Source: a virus
Length of the DNA stretch: 39,858 nt
Virus record (IMG/VR): IMGVR_UViG_3300034072_001411
Coordinates: 1 to 39,858 of that record
Direction: 5' to 3' (one strand)
How positions within the stretch are numbered: the first letter of the stretch is position 1; each line of letters begins with the position of its first letter. Both the position numbers and the translations under genes were made by a program. Shown piece by piece: positions 32,487 through 39,570 of this stretch. The notes below the pieces were generated by a model, which searched no databases, had not been told where the DNA came from, and was given only the letters and a program-made list of their open reading frames with translations.

Positions 32487-32561
32487 CTCCCTGTGCGGGG
32501 GTCGAACCCGCGAGCACCGGCTTTACTCACAACCGGGGCATTACCACTCTGCCAACAGGGT
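32487..32561 (-). tRNA. Phage tRNA-like gene, anticodon unclear
   Basis: On the minus strand, acceptor halves ACCCTGT and ACAGGGA pair at six of seven positions, a D-arm-like GGCA...TGCC and a perfect T-arm (GCGGG TTCGACC CCCGC) are present. The anticodon arm (CCGGT...GCCGG) is 20 bases instead of 17, so the loop is too long and the anticodon cannot be assigned. No CCA end is coded. It may be a degenerate or unusual tRNA. Confidence 0.55.
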
Positions 32562-32581
32562 AACCAATTAACCCAACTTAA

Positions 32582-32746
32582 CTAATCTAAAATGCCTTTA
32601 TCGGTAAGGTAGCTGCTAAAGGCGTGCTGCTCGTAAACCGTTAGTTCCTGCAAGGCTATAATGCGCCTTTCGCTGTCTATATGCACGTGCTTTCCGTTTA
32701 CGGTGTACACGCCCTGCTCTTTTTCTATTATTGTTGCCTGTGCCAT
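32582..32746 (-). CDS. Small protein upstream of the tRNA-like gene
   Basis: This 54-aa protein reads MAQATIIEKEQGVYTVNG... ending TDKGILD. It is beta-rich in the first half and helical in the second. It follows gam by 3 bp and is followed after 20 bases by the tRNA-like gene. Function unknown; it is short but well placed in the early operon. Confidence 0.6.
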   Translation of the reverse strand: MAQATIIEKEQGVYTVNGKHVHIDSERRIIALQELTVYEQHAFSSYLTDKGILD

Positions 32747-32749
32747 AGG

Positions 32750-33265
32750 TTAATCCTGCTGCTCTTTTTTAGGCTCAACAAAAAATGTTTCGTCCTGTGT
32801 TACTGCAATACCTACTTTGCCATATAGGGCAGCAACCTCTTCTTTTTCCCTGTCAGATAAAAGGCGGTCTTTTGCAGGCTCTTCTGTTGTGCGCACGTAA
32901 TCCGGCAGGAATTCTTTTAAAAGGTTCGTTACACTTGCCCAAGTAAAGCCCTTAAGCGTTTTAAGCTTTGGTGTGCCGGTTCTGAAACCGATTATACCGT
33001 GAATGCTTTCCAGTGATTTTTTCTTAGAGAAAAGCTCGTCCCTGTTCTCTAATGCAAAGGCCTGTAGTATTTCAAAGCTTTCATCTTTCTGCTCCTGTAG
33101 CTTGCCTATTTTCTCTGCATGCTTTTCGCGTATAGCGGTAATCTGTACATCTATCTGTGCGTTAATCTTTGCCATTTGGGCATCGGCTGTTGCATAAGTT
33201 GCGAAAGCCGTTTCCATTTGCTCTTTTGATACTCCTGTGTGAATTGTTTTTTTTGCTCTTGCCAT
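32750..33265 (-). CDS. gam: Gam-like host nuclease inhibitor
   Basis: This 171-aa protein has a long coiled-coil (ETAFATYATADAQMAKINAQIDVQITAIREKHAEKIGKLQEQKDESFEILQAFALEN), then GIIGFRTGTPKL, LKGFTWASVTNLLKEFLPDYVRT and VGIAVTQDETFFVEPKKE. This is the Mu Gam pattern. Gam binds DNA ends and protects linear phage DNA from host exonucleases. Placed after the transposition genes, as in Mu. Confidence 0.85.
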   Translation of the reverse strand: MARAKKTIHTGVSKEQMETAFATYATADAQMAKINAQIDVQITAIREKHAEKIGKLQEQKDESFEILQAFALENRDELFSKKKSLESIHGIIGFRTGTPKLKTLKGFTWASVTNLLKEFLPDYVRTTEEPAKDRLLSDREKEEVAALYGKVGIAVTQDETFFVEPKKEQQD

Positions 33266-33271
33266 GGTTAT

Positions 33272-33499
33272 TTATTTAATTAGTTCCAAATCTTCAGGGT
33301 TTACCCTGTATATCGTTATGTTATTTACCTCGTCTCTGATATCAATGCAGGTCTTTATATCATTGTTCTTGCCTATCATTGTTACTGTGGTTCCTTCGGG
33401 TATTTTGTCGCCTCCTATATTTTTCTGATCGCGTAGCACTTTGGCTGGCCTGTTCATAAAAAAGGATGCGGTGTTGCGCTTTACAAAATTGTCTGTCAT
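33272..33499 (-). CDS. Small early protein
   Basis: This 75-aa protein contains KIPEGTTVTMIGKNNDIKTCIDIRDEVNNITIYRVNPEDLELI, a beta-rich fold like a small SH3-type domain. It overlaps its upstream neighbour by 4 bp and precedes gam by 6 bp. Function unknown. Confidence 0.6.
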   Translation of the reverse strand: MTDNFVKRNTASFFMNRPAKVLRDQKNIGGDKIPEGTTVTMIGKNNDIKTCIDIRDEVNNITIYRVNPEDLELIK

Positions 33500-33774
33500 A
33501 GGTCTTTTGGTTTCCAGTTATGCCTTTTTATCAGGTATTCTATTCGGGTTATTTTGGCTTCAACCGTGTGGCTCTGCACAAAGTTGTGGGGTTCGTTCTC
33601 AAGCTCCCGGAACAAAGCGCCGCGCTCCTGGTTAACCATTATGCGCTCGCCAACGGTTAGGGTAACTTCTAAGCCGGGGTGCACGGTGCTCCATTGCAGC
33701 ACGGTGTGCAGCAGCATCAGCCGCTTTATTATCTCATCTTCTTCTCTCATCCTGTAGTTTTTCATGTTCTGCAA
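33496..33774 (-). CDS. Uncharacterised early protein
   Basis: This 92-aa frame may start at 33774, 33765 or 33750; the last reduces overlap with the preceding gene. It contains RLMLLHTVLQWSTVHPGLEVTLTVGERIMVNQERGALFRELE and a C-terminal RIEYLIKRHNWKP helix. No family recognised. It is coupled to the neighbours by overlaps. Confidence 0.55.
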   Translation of the reverse strand: MQNMKNYRMREEDEIIKRLMLLHTVLQWSTVHPGLEVTLTVGERIMVNQERGALFRELENEPHNFVQSHTVEAKITRIEYLIKRHNWKPKDL

Positions 33775-33892
33775 GTTGTCGTTCTAAATCCCGCTTGTCG
33801 TTAGCCACTGTGGCGTGGTTGGGGTGGTTCGGGTTGTGTGAGAGCCAATCGCTCAGCTCGCTTATCTTGTTTAAAATTTGCTGTCGTGTCAT
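33734..33892 (-). CDS. Small helical early protein
   Basis: This 52-aa frame runs from the ATG at 33892 to TGA at 33734. It reads MTRQQILNKISELSDWLSHN, then NPNHPNHATVANDKRDLERQ and a charged end. The helical DNA-binding-like charge pattern is suggestive only. It overlaps the next gene and follows the previous one by 2 bp. Confidence 0.5.
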   Translation of the reverse strand: MTRQQILNKISELSDWLSHNPNHPNHATVANDKRDLERQLAEHEKLQDERRR

Positions 33893-33894
33893 AG

Positions 33895-34278
33895 TTAGTT
33901 AGCTTGTAATGGGTTAAGGATAGCCCCAACGGGATATTTAAGTATAAGCTCGCAGGGTAAAGGCACCTTTTTTGCTTCTTTAAGTAAAGGTTTCGGATGC
34001 AAGTCAAATATTCGATTGATGCAGATGCCATAAACCCTTCTTAAATGCAGTTTGGTTATTGTTGCTTCAGTTTGAAACTGTTTAATCTCGTCTTTAAAGT
34101 CCTCTTCAAGCTGTGATAAATCACTCCTGAACCATTTTGCAATGGCGGGGTTAGCCATTATGTTTTGCAATTCATTAGGCTTTGCTGCCTGTTGTGCTGC
34201 CCATTCGTGAAAGAGCTGGAACACCATAGTATCATATTCGTCGGCTGTTGTTTCCAGCAGTTCAATAATTGTTGACAT
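33895..34278 (-). CDS. Uncharacterised early protein
   Basis: This 127-aa protein is helical and charged (LLETTADEYDTMVFQLFHEWAAQQAAKPNELQNIM...SQLEEDFKDEIKQFQTEATITKLHLRRVYGI) and ends with a more apolar part. No family recognised. It lies between the RecA-like ATPase and the small genes before gam. Confidence 0.6.
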   Translation of the reverse strand: MSTIIELLETTADEYDTMVFQLFHEWAAQQAAKPNELQNIMANPAIAKWFRSDLSQLEEDFKDEIKQFQTEATITKLHLRRVYGICINRIFDLHPKPLLKEAKKVPLPCELILKYPVGAILNPLQAN

Positions 34279-34296
34279 AGCTTTATGTTTTAGTTG

Positions 34297-34926
34297 TTAT
34301 GTTGCTGTAATGCCTGCCCAATAGTCGCGGGCACCTTCTTTCCAGATTATATAAGGTTCGCCACCGCCGTAGCGGCTTGTGGGGAAAGCCTTATAACCTT
34401 CAATCCTGATTTTAATGTCTGAGTCATATCGCACAAACTTTGCGGTGTTGCCCTGTGGTTCTTTGCCCTCGGCATGGCTTATAAAAATGAATAGTACATC
34501 CGGGAACTCTTCTTTTAATTTTATGTACTGATTTCGCGTTAAGCCTGTGTACTGAAAGCTGTCGATAAAAACAAAGCGGGGTGCCTGTTTTTTCTTTAGC
34601 CGTATCTTAAGGTGCTCTATAGGTTCGCGGTTCAGCACGATAAACTTTTTCTTTACCTCGTGCATGCGGCACTCGCGAATGTTTTTCTGCATGGTTTTGC
34701 GCGCTCCCTCTTCAAGAGAGTTATATGCCACTTTGCCGTACTTGGTAAGCTCTTTGGCAAGCTGCATACAAAAGCGTGATTTACCGCTGCCGCTTTGCCC
34801 CCAAATGAGCCAAACGCCGCTTGCTTCAGGTTCTCCGAAAGTGGCAAGCCACTCATCCTCAAATTTTATGTCTATGAACTTTTTGCTTAAAATCTGGTCT
34901 ACACTATAAGCCCTTTTAATCGTCAT
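34297..34926 (-). CDS. RecA-like ATPase
   Basis: This 209-aa protein has Walker A GQSGSGKS (43-50), VAYNSLEEGARKTMQ, Walker B FVFIDSFQ (118-125) and a FIFISHAEGKEPQG segment (147-158), the pattern of RecA/RadA-type ATPases. It may load or remodel proteins on DNA during replicative transposition. It overlaps the MuB-like gene by 11 bp, showing a linked role in early functions. Not present in Mu itself under this form. Confidence 0.65.
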   Translation of the reverse strand: MTIKRAYSVDQILSKKFIDIKFEDEWLATFGEPEASGVWLIWGQSGSGKSRFCMQLAKELTKYGKVAYNSLEEGARKTMQKNIRECRMHEVKKKFIVLNREPIEHLKIRLKKKQAPRFVFIDSFQYTGLTRNQYIKLKEEFPDVLFIFISHAEGKEPQGNTAKFVRYDSDIKIRIEGYKAFPTSRYGGGEPYIIWKEGARDYWAGITAT

Positions 34927-35776
34927 GCTTTTGCTGTTGTTTTAATGCGTGGGCCAGTCGCTTAACACGGCGCAGGTCGCCATCACATTCATTCCAAATC
35001 TTTTTTATTGCATTGGTGCCTGTTACACCATTTTCCATACATACAGCGTAAACATCGGTGTGCTGAACTCCTTTAAGCTCTATACACTTGCGCCCCATAC
35101 GGCTGTATATCTCCTGATATCCTTTTTTGTTAAGCTTAAGGCCGCGCTTAATACGCTTTTCAAGGTGGTCAGTTGCACACAGTACAATGCCGCACAGGTC
35201 TTCAAGCTCGTTGTACAGGGTTATAAAGAAGTACAGCACCTGGTCGGTTAGCTTGTCTGCCTCATCAAGTATCAGCAGGGGCTTTTCTTTACGCTTTAAC
35301 TGGCTTATGGCCTCAAACATCATCTCGGCAACGGTTAACCCGGAATAGTCTCGGCCCATTGCAGTAAGCAGCTCGGCAAGGAAATACTTGCGGTTCCAGT
35401 ATTCAGAGCAGCTAAGGCGGTAGCTGTTTTCATTCTCTTTAACAAACTGCTTCATCGTGGCGCTTTTACCGCTGCCTGCCGCGCCTGTTATGGCAAACAC
35501 GTTGCTGTGCTGCTTTGCATCTGTCAAAAGGGCTGTAAGGGCTTTAAAATCAGCTGTTGCCACAAGCTGCCATCCTTCCTGCTGCTCGTTCTTTAGTTGT
35601 GATGCTATGTTGCGCCACATTTCATCAGCTATATGGTTGTGCTTACCGTTAATAATTTGGCTTAGCGTAGCTGCTGAAACATTTTTAAGCATCTTGGCGG
35701 CTTTATTTTGGCTACCCGCACGCTCGGCAAATGCCTTAAGGTCTGCTACAATTTGTGTTTTGTTAAAAGTTGTCAT
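34916..35776 (-). CDS. MuB-like AAA ATPase, transposition target factor
   Basis: This 286-aa protein has an N-terminal HTH (KAAKMLKNVSAATLSQIINGKHN, 25-47) and an AAA core with Walker A GAAGSGKS (98-105) and Walker B LLILDEAD (167-174). This is the MuB design: it binds target DNA, protects phage DNA from self-insertion and activates the transposase. It lies just downstream of the transposase gene. Confidence 0.85.
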   Translation of the reverse strand: MTTFNKTQIVADLKAFAERAGSQNKAAKMLKNVSAATLSQIINGKHNHIADEMWRNIASQLKNEQQEGWQLVATADFKALTALLTDAKQHSNVFAITGAAGSGKSATMKQFVKENENSYRLSCSEYWNRKYFLAELLTAMGRDYSGLTVAEMMFEAISQLKRKEKPLLILDEADKLTDQVLYFFITLYNELEDLCGIVLCATDHLEKRIKRGLKLNKKGYQEIYSRMGRKCIELKGVQHTDVYAVCMENGVTGTNAIKKIWNECDGDLRRVKRLAHALKQQQKHDD

Positions 35777-35836
35777 ACTTTTGGTTTTTAGTTCTTTCCG
35801 GTTAGTTTCTCACGCCAAGCCGGAAAAGGGTTAATA

Positions 35837-37837
35837 TTACATGCTTGAATAAATGTCGGCTTCATCGTCGACTGTCGTTAAAACCGCGTTGGAAACTGCT
35901 TTTTGATAAGCCCCGATGTCGGTTTTTTCTTTTTTAGGCTGTGCTTTTCGTCTGCTGTTAATGCCTTTCAGGCTTGGGTTATTAAGCCCGTAATCGGCTG
36001 TACTCATTCCGTGGCTTGCTGCAATGCTTTCCATCTTGTTATAATCTTCAAGCCTCAGCGCTTTGTTTTGCTCTAATACATCGCGTATAAATGCCTGCTC
36101 CCAATCTTCCTGCTCCTGTGCCGACCTGTGCACCTGTACTTTTGGTTCTGCTGCCGCAACACGCTTAAGCCCGAGCGGTGTGTCTTGGTACAAGTAAATG
36201 AGCGTCATATCGTCCGGATCATACTTCACAATAAACTTGTTGTCTATGTTATCGCGCAGCCATCTTAAATCAGGCTTGCGGTCTTCGCCATAAACCATAT
36301 ATTGGTATTCGGCGCCTTTATGCTTAAAGCTGATGCCGTAAGCGGTGCAGGTAACAGGCTTTTCTCGTGCAATCCAAAACAAGTCTATCATTTCCCAATA
36401 CGATACTTCAGGAGTAGCCGGGTTAACACTGTTCAGGTACATTTCAAGCCTTGATATACCCGTTTTAGGGTGTGGTGCGCTGTTCCATTCCTTACGGCGT
36501 TCTGCATATATGGCCTTAACTTCGTCAAGGGTTGGCAGGTTCTTAACATTGGCAAGTATAAACTCCATATTAGCCTTGCTCTCTTTGCGCTTGGATGTAA
36601 TATTCTGCCCGGTAAAAAACCAGTCGCGCTTTAAAAACTGCTGCTGAAACCTACCGAAAGCGTTCTCAATCGTCTTAGATTTACCATTGTAGGGCTGCGT
36701 TTTGGTGCAGATGCGCGATATACGGCCTAAGAAACTGTTATTTTCGAGCTTTTTATGTCCGCCCTGGTTATCAAACTTAATTTCGTAAGGCTTATGCCCT
36801 GATGTTTGCAAAGCCATTTTGTAAGCGTGGTATTGCGCCTCAAAGTCTTCGCTCTTGCTGATGTGGTAGCCGAGAAATACCTCGCTGTATGTATCAAAAA
36901 CCTCATATACCTGGCAGGTCTGCATCTTACCGTTTTCATCTTGGTAGTAGTAGTTAAGTTTTGTACCGTCACTATACCAAAGGGTATCTCGTTTGCTTGC
37001 CAGTATGGTAGAATGCTGATAGCTGAATTTCTCTTTGCTGTCAAGCTCGCCAAAGCGGTGCCCGTACCATAAAACCTCTATTTTAGGGTCTTGTAAAAAG
37101 TTCTGCAGGCTTTGCTCGCTCTTAAGTTGTTTCCAGCCTTTCACTTCTGCCATTTGGTTGTACTCGCGCAGCATCTGGGCATAGTTAACAACACGGTTAA
37201 TCCTGTCGCTCCAACGGGCAAGTACCCAAAATTTAGCATCATCATTAATTTTCTCAGCGTTCTTATGGCAAAAGCCTTTGTGTATAAGGCTTTCATAACC
37301 GCCCTCTTTGTACTGCTTAAGTTTATCTTTAAGCCTGCGCACGTTTGCCGGTAGCGAGTGGGGCCATTGGTGTTTGGGCAATTCTTGTATTACTTCGGCT
37401 ATCTTGTCAAAGGCTTTAACCTTGCTGCCAAGTGCCTTGCGCTTTGCCATTGTGCTGTTATACACTATATCAATGGCGTTCAGTATTTCGGCATTGGCTG
37501 TATATTCCCTTATGTTCTTTTCAGGCAAGCCCTCGCCATTATCAAGCGTATAGTTGTTATAAAAATCTACAGCAGCAGTATCAGTTTTGATATAGTCGGC
37601 AAAGGTGATGTGCTTTGCCCTCTCTGTAGGGTCGCCCACAAGCTCAATAATTTTCTTTTTAATGTCCTGCCTCATAGTTTCAAACTTGATTAATGCTTTC
37701 CTGCCGTTGCCGCCTGTAGTCAATTTCTCAAGGTGGCCCCGGCTACATAATTGCTTGTAATTAGGTTCAGATATGATACCCTCATTTATAAGCCAGCTAC
37801 CGTGAACACATAAAATATTATTTTGATATTCAAACAT
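35837..37837 (-). CDS. Mu-type DDE transposase (MuA-like)
   Basis: This 666-aa protein has a DDE core: Asp290 in YSDGTKL, Asp356 in KFDNQGGH and Glu391 in TIENAFGRFQ (34 residues apart, as expected). N-terminal residues 1-60 form a DNA-binding part, and 550-666 the C-terminal domain that contacts MuB. It catalyses insertion and replicative transposition at the phage ends. The gene is near the left phage end, as in Mu. Confidence 0.92.
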   Translation of the reverse strand: MFEYQNNILCVHGSWLINEGIISEPNYKQLCSRGHLEKLTTGGNGRKALIKFETMRQDIKKKIIELVGDPTERAKHITFADYIKTDTAAVDFYNNYTLDNGEGLPEKNIREYTANAEILNAIDIVYNSTMAKRKALGSKVKAFDKIAEVIQELPKHQWPHSLPANVRRLKDKLKQYKEGGYESLIHKGFCHKNAEKINDDAKFWVLARWSDRINRVVNYAQMLREYNQMAEVKGWKQLKSEQSLQNFLQDPKIEVLWYGHRFGELDSKEKFSYQHSTILASKRDTLWYSDGTKLNYYYQDENGKMQTCQVYEVFDTYSEVFLGYHISKSEDFEAQYHAYKMALQTSGHKPYEIKFDNQGGHKKLENNSFLGRISRICTKTQPYNGKSKTIENAFGRFQQQFLKRDWFFTGQNITSKRKESKANMEFILANVKNLPTLDEVKAIYAERRKEWNSAPHPKTGISRLEMYLNSVNPATPEVSYWEMIDLFWIAREKPVTCTAYGISFKHKGAEYQYMVYGEDRKPDLRWLRDNIDNKFIVKYDPDDMTLIYLYQDTPLGLKRVAAAEPKVQVHRSAQEQEDWEQAFIRDVLEQNKALRLEDYNKMESIAASHGMSTADYGLNNPSLKGINSRRKAQPKKEKTDIGAYQKAVSNAVLTTVDDEADIYSSM

Positions 37838-37839
37838 GT

Positions 37840-38037
37840 TTACGCTGATTGATCAGTTGTAAAATCTTCAATTAATTTTTCGCGGTTTTCTTGTATCGTT
37901 TGCATAGCCTTAACCGCATCTTCGTCTTCCCGTAAAAATCTCATTCGTGCAGCAGCAACAGTCTTAGCTTTAAGTAGTTTCTGAAGCGTGTTATAATCGC
38001 CGTACTGAATATTATTTTTTATTTGTTCAAATGTCAT
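37840..38037 (-). CDS. Small first early-operon gene
   Basis: This 65-aa protein (MTFEQIKNNIQYGDYNTLQKLLKAKTVAAARMRFL...) is helical and ends acidic. It is the first leftward gene after the repressor intergenic region and lies 2 bp from the transposase gene. It occupies the place of Mu ner but has no clear HTH. Function unknown. Confidence 0.6.
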   Translation of the reverse strand: MTFEQIKNNIQYGDYNTLQKLLKAKTVAAARMRFLREDEDAVKAMQTIQENREKLIEDFTTDQSA

Positions 38038-38054
38038 AACAGTTCTTTTTTTGA

Positions 38055-38062
38055 TACATTTG
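38055..38062 (+). promoter_or_regulatory. -7 box of the repressor gene
   Basis: TACATTTG fits TAnnTTTG and lies 65 bp before the repressor start. The region 38038-38127 is the divergent control region between repressor and early genes. CTGTAGCAAA occurs here (38080-38089) and again near the left phage end (39330-39339), a possible operator. No good minus-strand -7 was found. Confidence 0.4.
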
Positions 38063-38127
38063 TTTAAATGTTATCACAACTGTAGCAAACAAGTTTTAAA
38101 AAACATTCTGATTTTTTTAATAGAATA

Positions 38128-38913
38128 TTGCAAATAATTGACTATAAAGGTATTAACAGTGTAAACGAGTTTGCAACAGAATACCTAAAATATAAAGCGC
38201 CACAAAAAATAAATAGATTAAAAAAGGGGGATGCTAAACCGTCGTATGATATTATAACAGATATTGTAAACACGTTTGAAGATATTAATCCTTTGTGGTT
38301 GCTTACTGGTAAAGGCGATATGGTTATAGAAAATAAACCTATTAATCCAAAGTCTATTACAGATAATGAAGCGGAAACTGCATACGAGAGAATGCCTCGT
38401 GTAGTAACTACTGAATCAGATGGTCGCAATAATATCATATTGGTTCCGGTTAGAGCTGCTGCCGGTTATCTAAATGGATATGGTGACCCTGAGTTTATAG
38501 AAACATTACCCACATACAGCTTACCTAATATTCAAAATGGTGTATACAGGATGTTCCAGGTTAACGGGCATTCTATGTTTCCTACACTTCATAATGGAGC
38601 TTATGTAGTGGGCCAGTTTGTGGAAAACTGGGTTAAGGACATTAAAGATGACAGAGTTTATATTATTGTTTCAAAAAACGACGGTATTATTGTTAAACGC
38701 TGTTTAAACAGGATTAAAAAATATAATAATATTTATTGCAAAAGCGATAACCGGAAAGAATACCCGAGTTTTGCTATAGAACCTGCTGATGTAATCCAAG
38801 TGTGGGAGTATAAAATGCATTTAGGATTTGAGCTTTCAAATCCCGCTGATTTATACGATCGGGTTTCAGACCTTGAGGCAGAAGTGTTTTTTTTAAAAGG
38901 GAAAATGTCGTAA
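38128..38913 (+). CDS. LexA/S24-type phage repressor
   Basis: This 261-aa protein starts at TTG (no ATG in frame upstream before the stop). The N-terminal part is a degenerate HTH followed by KGDAKPSYDIITDIVNTFEDINPLWLLTGKGDM, typical of phage repressors of this phylum. The C-terminal half is a LexA-like peptidase: an AAAGYL cleavage site, GHSMFPTL with the nucleophile Ser and IIVKRCL with the Lys. It would keep the prophage silent and be cleaved after DNA damage. Confidence 0.85.
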   Translation: MQIIDYKGINSVNEFATEYLKYKAPQKINRLKKGDAKPSYDIITDIVNTFEDINPLWLLTGKGDMVIENKPINPKSITDNEAETAYERMPRVVTTESDGRNNIILVPVRAAAGYLNGYGDPEFIETLPTYSLPNIQNGVYRMFQVNGHSMFPTLHNGAYVVGQFVENWVKDIKDDRVYIIVSKNDGIIVKRCLNRIKKYNNIYCKSDNRKEYPSFAIEPADVIQVWEYKMHLGFELSNPADLYDRVSDLEAEVFFLKGKMS

Positions 38914-39066
38914 AAGCTATTTAAGTATTTGTTATTGAGGTATTTATTTTTTTATTACCTTATTTTTTATCGGTCATTAAGGGGGTGCATTTTTTAATTA
39001 TATTACATTTTTTTTTTGGTTTTTATATATTAAGGCTATGTTTAAGAACACTATTTATACTTAAAA

Positions 39067-39102
39067 TGTAACCCCAACTGTAACCCCAACTGTAACCCCA
39101 AA
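39067..39102. repeat. Three 12-base direct repeats near the left end
   Basis: TGTAACCCCAAC occurs twice and TGTAACCCCAAA once, in tandem with no gaps. They lie about 360 bp inside the left end between repressor and end sites. Repeated repressor sites that also act as transposition enhancer lie near the Mu left end, so a similar use is possible. Confidence 0.6.
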
Positions 39103-39338
39103 ATAAAAAGTTCAGCTTTTTTTTATTTATGACTACCAATAAAAAAAGCCCCGGTATAGGAGCTTTAAATAGATGTTTAAACAGTGTTATAAACACTTTT
39201 AAATGGCTTAAAATGCTTAGATTTACCGCAGTTAATAGTAATTTTAAGCCCTTTCTATAGCTATGATGGTAACAAGCGTTTAAAAGAAGTATTTAAACCT
39301 TTTAGAAATAGTAGTAAAATGGTAGCATACTGTAGCAA

Positions 39339-39446
39339 ATGCACAATTTATTTTTCTCGTAATGTTTAACCTTTTTGGCTAAAAAGCCTTATTTTACTGT
39401 ACTTTTCGACCTTTTTTATAAATACTTAAAGTGTACAATTTATTTT
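39339..39446. repeat. Left-end transposase-binding-like sites (attL analogue)
   Basis: Two sites in inverse orientation to those at the other edge: ATGCACAATTTATTTT at 39339-39354 and GTGTACAATTTATTTT at 39431-39446. Each matches a partner at the right phage end (14/16 and 15/16). They are 92 bp apart, like Mu L1-L2 rather than the adjacent R1-R2. Confidence 0.7.
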
Positions 39447-39570
39447 ATAGCCCTTAAAACCTTTCACCCTTTTTTTTAGTTATATAACTGTACTATACAT
39501 GTTTAGTAATAAATGTGGCTGCTATTATTTCAATTTTTTGTAATCTTGTAACAAGAAAAACTCATGCATA

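Larger units (their letters stand above)
171..39466. mobile_element. Mu-like transposable prophage (termini approximate)
   Basis: The segment contains a repressor, DDE transposase, MuB-like ATPase, Gam, GemA-like protein, portal, MuF, gpG-like, gp36-like, contractile tail genes and a terminal mom gene, which together define a Mu-type phage. Related 16-bp sites occur twice at each edge. The limits given use the outermost similar TG...CA-type ends (TGACAGGT at 171 and its imperfect inverse ending at 39466). No matching 5-bp target duplication was found there, so the true termini may lie anywhere in about 149-203 and 39447-39570. Host-like genes flank both sides. Confidence 0.85.
38914..39570. 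other. Non-coding left-end region of the prophage
   Basis: No gene is supported in these 657 bases. The region contains three 12-base direct repeats (39067-39102), an imperfect hairpin at 39147-39168 with a T run on the minus strand, AT-rich dyads (39170-39210, 39276-39297), two end sites and probably the phage-host junction. It compares with Mu attL plus its operator/enhancer segment. Confidence 0.6.

Noticed and set aside
34653-34862. Extra frame inside the RecA-like ATPase gene
   Set aside because: Same-strand alternative frame with no start context and biased composition; the ATPase frame has clear motifs.
39061-39105. Repeated coding unit reading VTPTVTPTVTPK
   Set aside because: The frame is short, has no start and stops at once. 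The direct repeats are better seen as DNA-level sites.
151-39511. Target-site duplication at TAATA (146-150 and 39507-39511)
   Set aside because: The right copy is not preceded by a CA end, and the sequences inside do not match as inverted termini. TAATA is common in AT-rich DNA. No convincing duplication could be named.
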